From the NCBI GenBank assembly GCA_016705365.1, contig JADIYI010000009.1:496001-560000 (forward strand): a stretch of 64,000 nucleotides of DNA. Reading direction: 5' to 3'. A program made the translations under genes and the position numbers. This stretch comes from Gammaproteobacteria bacterium (lineage in GTDB: Bacteria; Pseudomonadota; Gammaproteobacteria; Pseudomonadales; UBA5518). The notes below the pieces were generated by a model that worked only from the letters and a program-made list of their open reading frames with translations, did not search any database and was not told the DNA's origin. This document shows, piece after piece, positions 46,428 through 55,361 of the stretch. The number at the start of each line of letters is the position of its first letter. The stretch's first letter is position 1.

Positions 46428-48062
46428 TCAATCCGCCTCGGGAAACCGGTATTCCCTGAACTGGTCGCGCAGATCCTTCTTGCTGATCTTGCCGGTCGCG
46501 GTATGCGGCAATTCATCGACAAAAGCCACGTCCTCGGGAATCCACCACTTCGCGACCTTGCCATCGAACCAGGCCAGCATCTCCTCGCGACTGATCGCGG
46601 CGCCGGCTTCACGCACCACGCAGAGCAATGGGCGCTCGGACCAGCGCGGATGATAGGCGCCGATCACCGCCGCCTCGGCGACCAGCGGATGCGCGATCGC
46701 GGTGTTCTCGAGCTCGATCGAGCTGATCCACTCGCCACCCGACTTGATCACGTCCTTGGTGCGATCCGTGATCGCGATAAATCCGTGGGCGTCGATCGTG
46801 GCCACGTCACCGGTCTCGAACCAGCCGTCCTCGGCATGCGCCTCGCCCCTGCCAATGCGGAAATACTCCGAACAGACCCAAGGACCGCGCACCTTCAGCG
46901 CACCGAACGCGACCCCGTCCCAGGGCAATTCCCTGCCTTCGGCATCGACGATCTTCACGTCCACGCCGAACACCGGGCGACCGACCTTGGTGCGCAATTT
47001 CCATTGTTCGGCGTGGCTCAGTTCCGCCATGTCGCGCGTAGGGCTGTTGAAAGTGCCGAGCGGGCTCATCTCGGTCATGCCCCAGGCATGGTGCGTGTAG
47101 ACACCGTGCTTGCTCTCGAACTCCTCCATGATCGCCTGCGGGCACGCCGACCCTCCCACGACCACGCGGTTCAGCGACGGTATTTTCTTGCCGCTCCTGT
47201 TCAGATAAGCGAGCAATGCCAGCCACACCGTCGGCACCCCGGCCGACATCGTGACGTTCTCGCTCTCGATCAGGCACTGCAGGGTCTCACCGTCACCCAT
47301 GCGCGGGCCCGGGAATACCAGCTTGGCACCGACCACCGCCGCCCCGTAGGGAATGCTCCAGGCATGGACGTGAAACATCGGCACCACCGGCATCACCACT
47401 TCACGCTGCGACAGGCCCATCACATCGGGCATCGCCGTGGCATAGGTGTGCAGCACCAGCGCGCGGTGGCTGTACAGCACGCCTTTCGGGTTACCGGTGG
47501 TGCCCGAGGTGTAGCACAGCGAACAGGCGCTGTTCTCGTCCAGGTCCGGCCAGGAAAAACTCTCCGGCTCCCCTGCGATCAGGCTTTCATAGGACAGCGC
47601 ATCGCGCAGCCCCGTGTTCTCGGCGGCAGCGGCGGGACCGAGGATCACGAACGCCTCGACCGAGGGCAGCCGGTCCTGGATCGGCACCAGCACCGGCACA
47701 AAGGCCGGATCGACAAACAGCCAGCGGTTCCCGGCATGCTGCACGATGTACTCGATCTGCTCGGCAAACAGCCGCGGATTGACGGTGTGGCACACCAGCC
47801 CCATGCAGGCACTGCCGAAATAGACTTCGAGATGGCGATAATCGTTCCAGGCCAGGGTGCCAAGGCGATCGCCGGGCTTCGCGCCCAGGCGCGTCAGGGC
47901 ATTGGCCAGCTTGGCAGCGCGCGCAAAACACTCTCGATAGGTATAACGGTACAGCGGCTGGTCGGCAGTGACCGAGACCACTTCGGCATCGCCATGGAAC
48001 TTGCGGGCGTGCTCCATGATCGTCGTTATGGTCAATTGTCTGTTCATCATCAGGCCGAGCAT
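46428..48062 (-). CDS. Acyl-CoA synthetase (FadD/DmdB-like AMP-binding ligase)
   Basis: 544 residues. The P-loop is YTSGTTGNPKGVLYSH, followed by VPMFHVHAW, WGMTEMSP and WFETGDVA; the domain hinge is TDRTKDVIKSGGEWIS and the catalytic Lys is in TATGKISKKDLRDQF. It closely resembles medium-/short-chain acyl-CoA ligases, including the methylmercaptopropionate-CoA ligase DmdB. It activates a fatty or thio-fatty acid with ATP and CoA. Located upstream of the DmdC-like dehydrogenase; no dmdA or dmdD is in the window. Confidence 0.9.
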   Translation of the reverse strand: MLGLMMNRQLTITTIMEHARKFHGDAEVVSVTADQPLYRYTYRECFARAAKLANALTRLGAKPGDRLGTLAWNDYRHLEVYFGSACMGLVCHTVNPRLFAEQIEYIVQHAGNRWLFVDPAFVPVLVPIQDRLPSVEAFVILGPAAAAENTGLRDALSYESLIAGEPESFSWPDLDENSACSLCYTSGTTGNPKGVLYSHRALVLHTYATAMPDVMGLSQREVVMPVVPMFHVHAWSIPYGAAVVGAKLVFPGPRMGDGETLQCLIESENVTMSAGVPTVWLALLAYLNRSGKKIPSLNRVVVGGSACPQAIMEEFESKHGVYTHHAWGMTEMSPLGTFNSPTRDMAELSHAEQWKLRTKVGRPVFGVDVKIVDAEGRELPWDGVAFGALKVRGPWVCSEYFRIGRGEAHAEDGWFETGDVATIDAHGFIAITDRTKDVIKSGGEWISSIELENTAIAHPLVAEAAVIGAYHPRWSERPLLCVVREAGAAISREEMLAWFDGKVAKWWIPEDVAFVDELPHTATGKISKKDLRDQFREYRFPEAD

Positions 48063-48177
48063 CGCTTTGTCTCCGGGTGGCGGGTCTTCATCGGGTGTTA
48101 TGGCGCCGGTTTTTCAGTTTATCCGCAAGTGCCGCGAAATTCAGCACGTCCGCCCCGATCAGCGCCGTCATTGCAGG

Positions 48178-48183
48178 TATACT
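48178..48183 (+). promoter_or_regulatory. -10-like box upstream of the Smr-domain gene
   Basis: TATACT (5 of 6 to TATAAT) 48 bp before the ATG at 48231. The -35 region at the right distance is poor, so this is a weak prediction. Confidence 0.3.
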
Positions 48184-48230
48184 TGCGCTCCGCGCCGCCC
48201 ATGACCGGGTGCGGGTTCGAGGTGCTACAC

Positions 48231-48818
48231 ATGAGCGACAAACCGGCCGGGAAAACGCCGTTTCACGAACTCGTGGGTGCGGTCGAACCGCTGAAGGGAG
48301 AAATCAGCCTGTTGCTGAAACGGGCGCCGGAGATCACGCCGGGCACGCTGGAACGGCGCCGCGCCGCGGAACTCCCGGATGGCAAGGAGCGCAATTATCT
48401 GTCCACCACGCATATCCCACTGGTGGAGCCGCACGCCGAACTGAGCTTTGTCCGCCCGGGCGTGCAGCACGGGGTGTTCCGTCGCCTGCGGCTCGGCGAG
48501 TACCACTTCGATACCCGGCTCGACCTGCATGGACTCGGTGTGGAACAGGCGCGCAGCGCGGTGTTCCGGCTGGTACGCGATTGCATCGCGCACGATATCC
48601 GCGCCTGCCTGATCAGTCACGGTCGCGGTGCCGAACGCCGCCCCGCCGCGCTGCTCAAAAGCTGCGTGGCGCTGTGGCTGCCGCAGCTCGAGGAGGTGCT
48701 GGCATTCCATTCGGCCCCACGCCATATGGGTGGAACAGGGGCAACCTGCGTGCTGTTGCGCAAGAGCGATCGGGCGCGGCAGGAAAATTTCGAAAAACAC
48801 AGCAAGCGCAGCCGCTGA
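48231..48818 (+). CDS. Smr domain-containing protein (SmrA-like)
   Basis: 195 residues from ATG 48231. The C-terminal Smr domain is clear: LDLHGLGVEQA (LDLHG signature) and LISHGRG, the typical TGxG-like loop. The N-terminal half is the helical region of YdaL/SmrA-type proteins. Smr domains bind or nick branched DNA or cut stalled mRNA. It is followed 26 bp later by an AI-2E-family permease on the same strand and divergent from the acyl-CoA ligase. Confidence 0.85.
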   Translation: MSDKPAGKTPFHELVGAVEPLKGEISLLLKRAPEITPGTLERRRAAELPDGKERNYLSTTHIPLVEPHAELSFVRPGVQHGVFRRLRLGEYHFDTRLDLHGLGVEQARSAVFRLVRDCIAHDIRACLISHGRGAERRPAALLKSCVALWLPQLEEVLAFHSAPRHMGGTGATCVLLRKSDRARQENFEKHSKRSR

Positions 48819-48844
48819 GAACTGCGTAACCACCGGAGAAAGCC

Positions 48845-49951
48845 ATGAACGGAGCAGATCAGGATCAGCAGCGCTACCTCAACCGGGCCACCGACGTGGC
48901 GATCCGTATCGGCACGCTGGCGCTGCTGTTTGCGGGTTGCCTCGTGATCGTCGCGCCATTCCTGCTGCCGATCGCCTGGGGATGCATCATCGCGATTGCC
49001 CTGCACGGCCCCTTCCTGCTGCTGAGCAATCGTCTCGGCGGACGGCGCAGGCTGGCAGCCAGCCTCCTGGTGATTGCGCTGCTGGCAGTGCTGATCGTGC
49101 CCAGCGTGTTGCTCGGGGGATCGCTGGCCGAAGATATGCAGCGCCTGCTCGGGGCATTCCAGGCGGGCACGCTGAAGGTTCCACCACCACCGGAAAAGGT
49201 CTCCGACTGGCCAGTGGTGGGAGCGCGCTTTCACGCGTTCTGGCTGCTCGCCTCGCAGAATCTCCAGGGGGCGCTGGCGCAGATCGGACCACAGATGAAA
49301 CCGGTGGCCGGCTGGCTGCTCGGATCCGCCGCGCATTTTGGCATGGCCTTGCTGCAATTCGTGTTCGCGGTGCTGATCAGTGGCGTGTTGCTGGCCAGGT
49401 CCACCGCCGGGGGGGCCACCGCGCGCGCCATTGCGCGGCGCCTCGCCGGCACCCGCGGCCCCATGCTGGTCGAACTCGCCGGGGCCACGGTGCGCGGGGT
49501 CACGCGCGGCATTCTCGGCGTGGCGCTGATCCAGTCATTGCTGGCAGGAGTCGCGCTGTTTGCCGCAGGAGTGCCGGCCGCCGGCGTATGGACAGCTGCC
49601 GCGCTGGTGCTCGCCGTAATCCAGATCGGTGTCGGCCTGATCATGATCCCCGCGACGTTCTGGGTATTTGCCACGCTCGATACGCTGCCGGCGATGGTGT
49701 TCCTGGTATGGACCGTGTTGCTGCTCTCGCTCGACAATGTCCTGAAGCCACTGTTGATGGGACGCGGTCTCGACATCCCGATCGCGGTGATTTTCATCGG
49801 TGCGATCGGCGGGTTCATTTCCCAGGGCATCATCGGGCTGTTCGTGGGCGCGGTATTGCTGGTGCTCGGTTTCGAGTTGTGGCGGGCGTGGATCGCCGAA
49901 GGCAGTCCGCTCCAGCCTGCAACCAGCTCCGAGGCTGAACCCGCGGCATGA
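48845..49951 (+). CDS. AI-2E family transporter (YdiK-like permease)
   Basis: 368 residues, about 7-8 membrane helices beginning LALLFAGCLVIVAPFLLPIAWG. The AI-2E family fold is shown by FWLLASQNLQGALAQIGP, VFAVLISGVLL and the C-terminal LKPLLMGRGLDIPIAVIFIGAIGG. The family contains pores or antiporters of debated substrate, so the autoinducer name should not be taken literally. A second, more divergent member sits at 56061-57197. In a probable operon with the Smr gene. Confidence 0.85.
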   Translation: MNGADQDQQRYLNRATDVAIRIGTLALLFAGCLVIVAPFLLPIAWGCIIAIALHGPFLLLSNRLGGRRRLAASLLVIALLAVLIVPSVLLGGSLAEDMQRLLGAFQAGTLKVPPPPEKVSDWPVVGARFHAFWLLASQNLQGALAQIGPQMKPVAGWLLGSAAHFGMALLQFVFAVLISGVLLARSTAGGATARAIARRLAGTRGPMLVELAGATVRGVTRGILGVALIQSLLAGVALFAAGVPAAGVWTAAALVLAVIQIGVGLIMIPATFWVFATLDTLPAMVFLVWTVLLLSLDNVLKPLLMGRGLDIPIAVIFIGAIGGFISQGIIGLFVGAVLLVLGFELWRAWIAEGSPLQPATSSEAEPAA

Positions 49952-50028
49952 TCCGCAACGATGGGCTGCGCAGCGCCGCAAGCCGGGTAGCCCGGGTCAG
50001 GAGTTCCGCGCGGCAGAACGCCTGGAGC

Positions 50029-52038
50029 TCAGCCCTCTGGCTCGAACGCCAGCAGCGGCGCACCGCCATCGACCAGGTCGCCGGCGGCGTAGAACAGTTC
50101 CGTCACCCGACCGGCAGTCGGGGCGCGTATCGAATGCTCCATTTTCATCGCTTCCATGATCAGTAGCGCATCACCTTTGGCCACCCGCTGATCCGGCTCC
50201 ACCAGTACGCTCACTACCGAGCCGTTCATCGGCGCAACAAAGGCATTGGCCCCGGCATTGTCGAGCTCGACACCGAAATCCGCCGATTGCAGCGCGAATT
50301 CGGTCACACCCGCGGCGTCGAACAGGCTGAACACCGCATCGTGCGCGACCACCGTCACGCGGCTGCGATGACCATCGATATTCGCCTCCAGCTCCGTGCC
50401 CCGCAACTGGCCACCGAGCATCACCCGCCGCTCGGGCAGCTGCAGCACGAAGCGCCGAGCCGGCCCCTCACCGAGCTCCTCGATCTCCACCTGCCGCGTT
50501 GCGCCAGCGAGCGCGATGCGCAGCCGATGCAAGCGCCGCTCGCCCGAGCGCCACCCGTTCGCCAGGTGCCAGGGCGAGAACGGATCCGTGCTCTGGCGCG
50601 CGCGCTCCGCCGTCTGCTGCTCGCGGCGCAGCAGCAGATACAGCACCGCAAGCGGCAGCTGCACTGCCGCACCAGCCGCGGAGCGGTGGAAAATCTGCTC
50701 CCGATGCTCCTCGATGAACCCGGTATGAACCTGTGCGTCGGCAAATTCGGGAACGCTGACCAGGTTGTGCAGGAACGCGATATTGGTGGTCAGCCCGCCG
50801 ACCCGATACTCGGTCAACGCCCGCCGCAAGCGCAGCACGGCACGCGCCCGCGTCTCGTCCCAGACCACCAGTTTCGCAATCATCGGATCGTAATGGATGC
50901 TCACTTCGTCACCCTGCACCACGCCGGTATCGACGCGCACATGCGCGCTTTCGAGCGGCGGCTGCACGAACGCGAGGCGTCCCGTCACGGGCAGGAAATC
51001 GTTTTGCGGATCCTCGGCATACAGGCGCACTTCCAGCGCATGCCCGTGTATCGCCAGTTCGTGCTGCTGGCGCGGCAACGGCTCACCGGCAGCAACTCGC
51101 AACTGCCACTCCACCAGATCCTGGCCGGTGATGAGCTCGGTGACCGGATGCTCGACCTGCAACCGCGTGTTCATTTCCATGAAATAGAATTCGCCTTCGG
51201 CGGCAAGCAGGAACTCGACCGTGCCGGCACCGCGGTAAGCGATCGCCTCGGCGGCACGCACCGCAGCCTGGCCCATCGCGGCGCGTACCTGTGGGCTCAA
51301 TCCCGGCGCCGGCGCTTCCTCGACCACTTTCTGGTGCCGCCGCTGCAGGGAACAGTCGCGCTCGAACAGGTAAACACTGTTGCCATGGTTGTCGCAGAAC
51401 ACCTGTATCTCGACATGACGCGGACGGATCAGGCATTTCTCGACCAGCATATGACTGTCGCCGAATGCCTTGTCGGATTCGCGACGCGCCCCCGCCAGCG
51501 CTTCGGCAAACTCCGCCGCGCGATCGACCCGGCGCATTCCCTTGCCGCCGCCACCGGCCGCGGCTTTCAGCAATACCGGATAACCGATGCGCCCGGCTTC
51601 GTTCAGCAGCAGCGCATCGTCCTGCGATTCGCCGTGATAACCGGGCACCAACGGCACCGCTGCCGCTTCCATGATGCGCTTGGCCGCGCTCTTCGAGCCC
51701 ATCGCGGCGATCGCCGCGGGCGGCGGGCCGATGAATACCAGACCGTTATCCGCGCACAGCCGGGCAAAAGCCGCATTCTCGGACAGGAAGCCATAGCCGG
51801 GATGTATCGCGCGGGCACCGGTGGCGAGGGCAACCTCGACGATACGCTCGCCGCGCAGATAGGATTCACGCGGTGCGGCAGCGCCGATATGCACGGCCTC
51901 GTCGGCCATCATCACGTGCAGCGCATGACGATCGGCGTCCGAATACACCGCTACCGTGCCGATACCGAGCCGGCGCGCGGTGCGGATCACCCGGCAGGCG
52001 ATTTCGCCACGATTGGCAATCAGGATCTTCTCGAACAT
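50029..52038 (-). CDS. liuD: Methylcrotonyl-CoA carboxylase biotin-containing (alpha) subunit
   Basis: 669 residues. The biotin carboxylase domain has KAAAGGGGKGMR as ATP loop and FMEMNTRLQVEHPVTE, and the C-terminal biotinyl domain carries the modified lysine in EAMKMEHS (about K632). With LiuB it adds CO2 to 3-methylcrotonyl-CoA to give 3-methylglutaconyl-CoA in leucine degradation. Other acyl-CoA carboxylases look similar; the call rests on its position with liuR, liuA and liuB. It starts 63 bp after the liuB stop. liuC and liuE, common neighbours, are not here. Confidence 0.9.
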   Translation of the reverse strand: MFEKILIANRGEIACRVIRTARRLGIGTVAVYSDADRHALHVMMADEAVHIGAAAPRESYLRGERIVEVALATGARAIHPGYGFLSENAAFARLCADNGLVFIGPPPAAIAAMGSKSAAKRIMEAAAVPLVPGYHGESQDDALLLNEAGRIGYPVLLKAAAGGGGKGMRRVDRAAEFAEALAGARRESDKAFGDSHMLVEKCLIRPRHVEIQVFCDNHGNSVYLFERDCSLQRRHQKVVEEAPAPGLSPQVRAAMGQAAVRAAEAIAYRGAGTVEFLLAAEGEFYFMEMNTRLQVEHPVTELITGQDLVEWQLRVAAGEPLPRQQHELAIHGHALEVRLYAEDPQNDFLPVTGRLAFVQPPLESAHVRVDTGVVQGDEVSIHYDPMIAKLVVWDETRARAVLRLRRALTEYRVGGLTTNIAFLHNLVSVPEFADAQVHTGFIEEHREQIFHRSAAGAAVQLPLAVLYLLLRREQQTAERARQSTDPFSPWHLANGWRSGERRLHRLRIALAGATRQVEIEELGEGPARRFVLQLPERRVMLGGQLRGTELEANIDGHRSRVTVVAHDAVFSLFDAAGVTEFALQSADFGVELDNAGANAFVAPMNGSVVSVLVEPDQRVAKGDALLIMEAMKMEHSIRAPTAGRVTELFYAAGDLVDGGAPLLAFEPEG

Positions 52039-52101
52039 CGTTCCCTCACCCCCATTGAACCCGAGCGGCCTGTTCCGGCCGAACCCGACTCGCGGATCGG
52101 T

Positions 52102-53709
52102 TTACATGCGAAATACCCCAAAACGCGTTGCGGATACCGGTGCGTTCAGTGCCGCCGAAATCGCCAGGCCAAGCACCGTGCGCGTATCCGCCGGATCGAT
52201 CACGCCATCGTCCCACAGCCGCGCCGAGGCATAATACGGATGCCCCTGGTGCTCGTACTGCTCGATGATCGGCTGCTTGAATTCGGTCTCTTCCTGCGCG
52301 CTCCAGTTCTCGCCACGGCGCTCGAACTGATCCCTCTTGACCTGCGCCAGCACGCCCGCCGCCTGCTCGCCACCCATCACCGACACCCGCGCATTGGGCC
52401 ACATGAACAGGAAGCGCGGATCGTAGGCGCGACCGCACATGCCGTAATTTCCGGCGCCGAATGAACCGCCGATCAACACCGTGAACTTCGGCACCGCCGC
52501 ACAGGCCACCGCGGTGACCATCTTGGCGCCGTGCTTGGCAATGCCGCCGGCTTCGTACTGGCGCCCGACCATGAAGCCGGTGATGTTCTGCAGGAACACC
52601 AGCGGAATGCCGCGCTGCGCGCACAACTCGATGAAATGCGCGCCCTTCTGCGCCGATTCGCTGAACAGGATGCCGTTGTTGGCGAGCACTCCGACCGGAT
52701 AACCCCACAGCCGCGCGAAGCCACACACCAGCGTTGCGCCATAGAGCGACTTGAACTCGTCGAACACCGAGCCATCGACGAGGCGAGCGATCACCTCGCG
52801 CACATCGTAGGGCTTGCGGGTATCGCGCGGGATCACTCCATAAATATCGGCGGGCTCGTACAGCGGCTCTTCGGCGGCGATCACATCCAACCCCGGTGAT
52901 TTCACCCGGTTCAGGCGAGCGACCGCGCGCCGCGCAAGCTCCAGCGCATGGTGATCGTTGCGCGCGTAATGGTCCGCCACACCCGAGGTGCGGCAGTGCA
53001 CATCGGCACCACCGAGATCCTCTGCGCTGACGATCTCGCCGGTGGCGGCGCGCACCAGCGGCGGGCCACCGAGAAAGATCGTGCCCTGCTCGCGCACGAT
53101 GATCGCCTCGTCGGCCATGGCCGGCACATAGGCTCCACCGGCCGTGCACGAACCCATCACCACCGCGATCTGCGCAATGTTGCGTGCCGACAGATTCGCC
53201 TGGTTGAAAAAAATACGCCCGAAATGCTCGCGGTCGGGAAACACCTCGTCCTGGCGCGGCAGGTTGGCCCCACCCGAATCCACCAGGTAGATGCACGGCA
53301 GGGCGTTCTGCGCGGCGATGGCCTGCGCCCGCAGGTGCTTCTTCACGGTGAGCGGGTAATAGCTGCCGCCCTTCACGGTCGCATCATTGGCGACGATCAT
53401 GCATTCCTGGCCGCTGACCCGCCCGATCCCGGTGATGATCCCGGCGGCCGGCACATCGTCGTCGTAGACACCGAGAGCCGCGAGCGCGGACAGTTCCAGG
53501 AACGGCGAACCCGGGTCGAGCAGCGCATCGATGCGCTCGCGCGGCAACAGCTTGCCCCGTCCGAGGTGCAATTCGCGGGCGCGTTCACCGCCCCCGAGAC
53601 GCGCGGTCTCGAGATGCGTCCGCAGATCATCGACCTGGGCCTGCATCGCGGCGCGATTCTCCGCGAATTCGGCGCCGCGGACATTGATGGCAGTCTGGAT
53701 CACGTTCAT
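52102..53709 (-). CDS. liuB: Methylcrotonyl-CoA carboxylase carboxyltransferase (beta) subunit
   Basis: 535 residues, the standard length of MccB/LiuB. YLVDSGGANLPRQDEVFPD and the acyl-CoA carboxyltransferase signature GSFGAGNYGMCGRAYDPRF are diagnostic, and VGVLANNGILFSESA and LQNITGFMVGR are also conserved. It moves the carboxyl group from biotin on LiuD to methylcrotonyl-CoA. The gene follows liuA by 19 bp and precedes liuD, all on the minus strand behind liuR. Confidence 0.93.
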   Translation of the reverse strand: MNVIQTAINVRGAEFAENRAAMQAQVDDLRTHLETARLGGGERARELHLGRGKLLPRERIDALLDPGSPFLELSALAALGVYDDDVPAAGIITGIGRVSGQECMIVANDATVKGGSYYPLTVKKHLRAQAIAAQNALPCIYLVDSGGANLPRQDEVFPDREHFGRIFFNQANLSARNIAQIAVVMGSCTAGGAYVPAMADEAIIVREQGTIFLGGPPLVRAATGEIVSAEDLGGADVHCRTSGVADHYARNDHHALELARRAVARLNRVKSPGLDVIAAEEPLYEPADIYGVIPRDTRKPYDVREVIARLVDGSVFDEFKSLYGATLVCGFARLWGYPVGVLANNGILFSESAQKGAHFIELCAQRGIPLVFLQNITGFMVGRQYEAGGIAKHGAKMVTAVACAAVPKFTVLIGGSFGAGNYGMCGRAYDPRFLFMWPNARVSVMGGEQAAGVLAQVKRDQFERRGENWSAQEETEFKQPIIEQYEHQGHPYYASARLWDDGVIDPADTRTVLGLAISAALNAPVSATRFGVFRM

Positions 53710-53728
53710 GACAGTTTCCGTTGCCGCC

Positions 53729-54898
53729 TCAGCGGGTTTCGTTGAACAGTTCGCGTCCGATCAGCATGCGGCGGATCTCGGAGGTGCCCGCGCCGATCTC
53801 GTAGAGCTTGGCATCGCGCAGCAGCCTGCCCGTGGGGTAGTCGTTGATATAACCGTTGCCACCGAGAATCTGGATCGCATCGAGTGCCAACCGGGTGGCG
53901 GATTCGGCGGTGTAGAGAATGACCGCCGCCGCATCCTTGCGCGCGGTTTCATTGCGGTCGCAGGCGCGGGCCACCGCGTACAGATAGCTGCGCCCGGCAT
54001 TCAGCGTGGTGTACATATCGGCCACCTTGCCCTGGATCAGCTGGAATTCGCCTATCGACTGCCCGAACTGCTTGCGCTCGTGCATATAGGGGATCACGAC
54101 GTCGAGGCAGGCCTGCATGATCCCGACCGGTCCACCGGAGAGCACCACGCGCTCGTAATCCAGGCCCGACATCAGCACCGCGGCGCCGCGGTTCTCGCTG
54201 CCGAGCACGTTTTCCGCCGGCACCTCGCAATCGACGAACACCAGCTCGCAGGTATTCGAGCCGCGCATGCCGAGCTTGTCGAGTTTCTGGCCACGCGCGA
54301 ACCCCGCGAAATCACGCTCGACGATGAAGGCCGTGATGCCGCGCGAACCGGCTTCGGGCTCGGTTTTGGCGTAAATCACGTAGACGTTGGCATCCGGCCC
54401 GTTGGTGATCCACATCTTGTTGCCGTTCAACACGTAGCGATCGCCGCGCCGCTCGGCACGCAGGCGCATGCTGACCACATCCGAGCCGGCGTTGGGCTCG
54501 CTCATCGCCAGCGCGCCCACGTGCTCGCCGCTCACCAGTTTCGGCAGGTATTTCTGCTTCTGTGTGCTGTTGCCGTTGCGGTGAATCTGGTTCACGCAGA
54601 GATTGGAATGCGCTCCATATGAAAGGCCGACCGAGGCCGAGGCACGGCTGATTTCCTCCATCGCGATCGCATGCGCGAGATAACCGAGACCGCTGCCGCC
54701 ATACTCCTCGGCAACCGTGATGCCGAGCAGGCCGAGTTCACCGAACTTGCGCCACATATCGGCCGGGAATTCGTTGTCGCGATCGATCCGGGCCGCGCGC
54801 GGCGCCAGCTCGTCACGGGCAAACGCATGCACCGTCTCGCGCAACATGTCGATATCGCTGCCAAGCTCGAAATTCAGGGAGGGATAACCATTGCTCAT
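53729..54898 (-). CDS. liuA: Isovaleryl-CoA dehydrogenase
   Basis: 389 residues from ATG 54898. The catalytic base Glu249 is in GLDYERVVLSGG, the position typical of isovaleryl-CoA dehydrogenases rather than of straight-chain ones (which use a C-terminal Glu). AMSEPNAGSDVVSM and the C-terminal LLRDAKLYEIGAGTSEIRR are also present. It converts isovaleryl-CoA to 3-methylcrotonyl-CoA with FAD and passes electrons to ETF. Its ATG overlaps the liuR stop by one base (TGATG), so regulator and enzyme are translated together. Confidence 0.93.
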   Translation of the reverse strand: MSNGYPSLNFELGSDIDMLRETVHAFARDELAPRAARIDRDNEFPADMWRKFGELGLLGITVAEEYGGSGLGYLAHAIAMEEISRASASVGLSYGAHSNLCVNQIHRNGNSTQKQKYLPKLVSGEHVGALAMSEPNAGSDVVSMRLRAERRGDRYVLNGNKMWITNGPDANVYVIYAKTEPEAGSRGITAFIVERDFAGFARGQKLDKLGMRGSNTCELVFVDCEVPAENVLGSENRGAAVLMSGLDYERVVLSGGPVGIMQACLDVVIPYMHERKQFGQSIGEFQLIQGKVADMYTTLNAGRSYLYAVARACDRNETARKDAAAVILYTAESATRLALDAIQILGGNGYINDYPTGRLLRDAKLYEIGAGTSEIRRMLIGRELFNETR

Positions 54899-55302
54899 CA
54901 CTTGCTCCTGTTGCGGACCGTTTCTTTCGTGGCGGGTTCGCCGAGCGCCTCGAGACAACCCGCCTCGACCTCGCTCAGTTCATCGAACATGGTACGCATC
55001 TCGCGCAGCCGTTCCTCGAGAATCCTGCGTTGCTCGCGCACCCGCTCGAGCAGCCGGCGCAACTGTTGCCGGTTGTCGTGGGCGGGATCGTACATGGAGA
55101 TGATGTCGCGGCTCTCCTCCAGCGAGAAGCCAAGACGCTTGCCACGCAGGATCAGCTTGAGACGCACCCGGTCGGCGGGAGAATAGACGCGTGTCTGGCC
55201 GCGTCGCTGCGGCGCGAGCAAGCCTATTTCCTCGTAATGACGGATGGTGCGCGCGGTGACCGCGAATTCACGGGCCAACTCGCCGATCGAATAACTCCGC
55301 AT
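54898..55302 (-). CDS. liuR: MerR-family regulator LiuR of leucine utilisation
   Basis: 134 residues. The MerR helix-turn-helix begins YSIGELAREFAVTARTIRHYEEIGLL and the wing is QTRVYSPADRVRLKLILRGKRLGF; a coiled dimerisation helix (LRRLLERVREQRRILEERL) follows. There is no metal-binding Cys set, as expected for LiuR. It controls branched-chain amino-acid and acyl-CoA degradation genes in gammaproteobacteria. Its own promoter region carries a LiuR-type box, listed separately, so the operon is probably autoregulated. Confidence 0.9.
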   Translation of the reverse strand: MRSYSIGELAREFAVTARTIRHYEEIGLLAPQRRGQTRVYSPADRVRLKLILRGKRLGFSLEESRDIISMYDPAHDNRQQLRRLLERVREQRRILEERLREMRTMFDELSEVEAGCLEALGEPATKETVRNRSK

Positions 55303-55344
55303 GATCGATGCCCTCGAACAGCTGGAGCGAAAGCCTATATGCCG

Positions 55345-55361
55345 TTTACGTTAACGTCAAC
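55345..55361 (-). promoter_or_regulatory. LiuR-type operator upstream of liuR
   Basis: TTTACGTTAACGTCAAC on the plus strand; read on the coding strand of liuR it is GTTGACGTTAACGTAAA, with a perfect ACGTTAACGT core. This fits my memory of the published gammaproteobacterial LiuR motif, and its TTGACG can double as a -35 box, as in other MerR promoters. It overlaps the last bases of hda (stop at 55357). Confidence 0.7.

Noticed and set aside
46503..48230. Long plus-strand frame running into the Smr gene
   Set aside because: The first about 575 codons are the anti-sense of the acyl-CoA ligase; only the Smr part from 48231 has homology.
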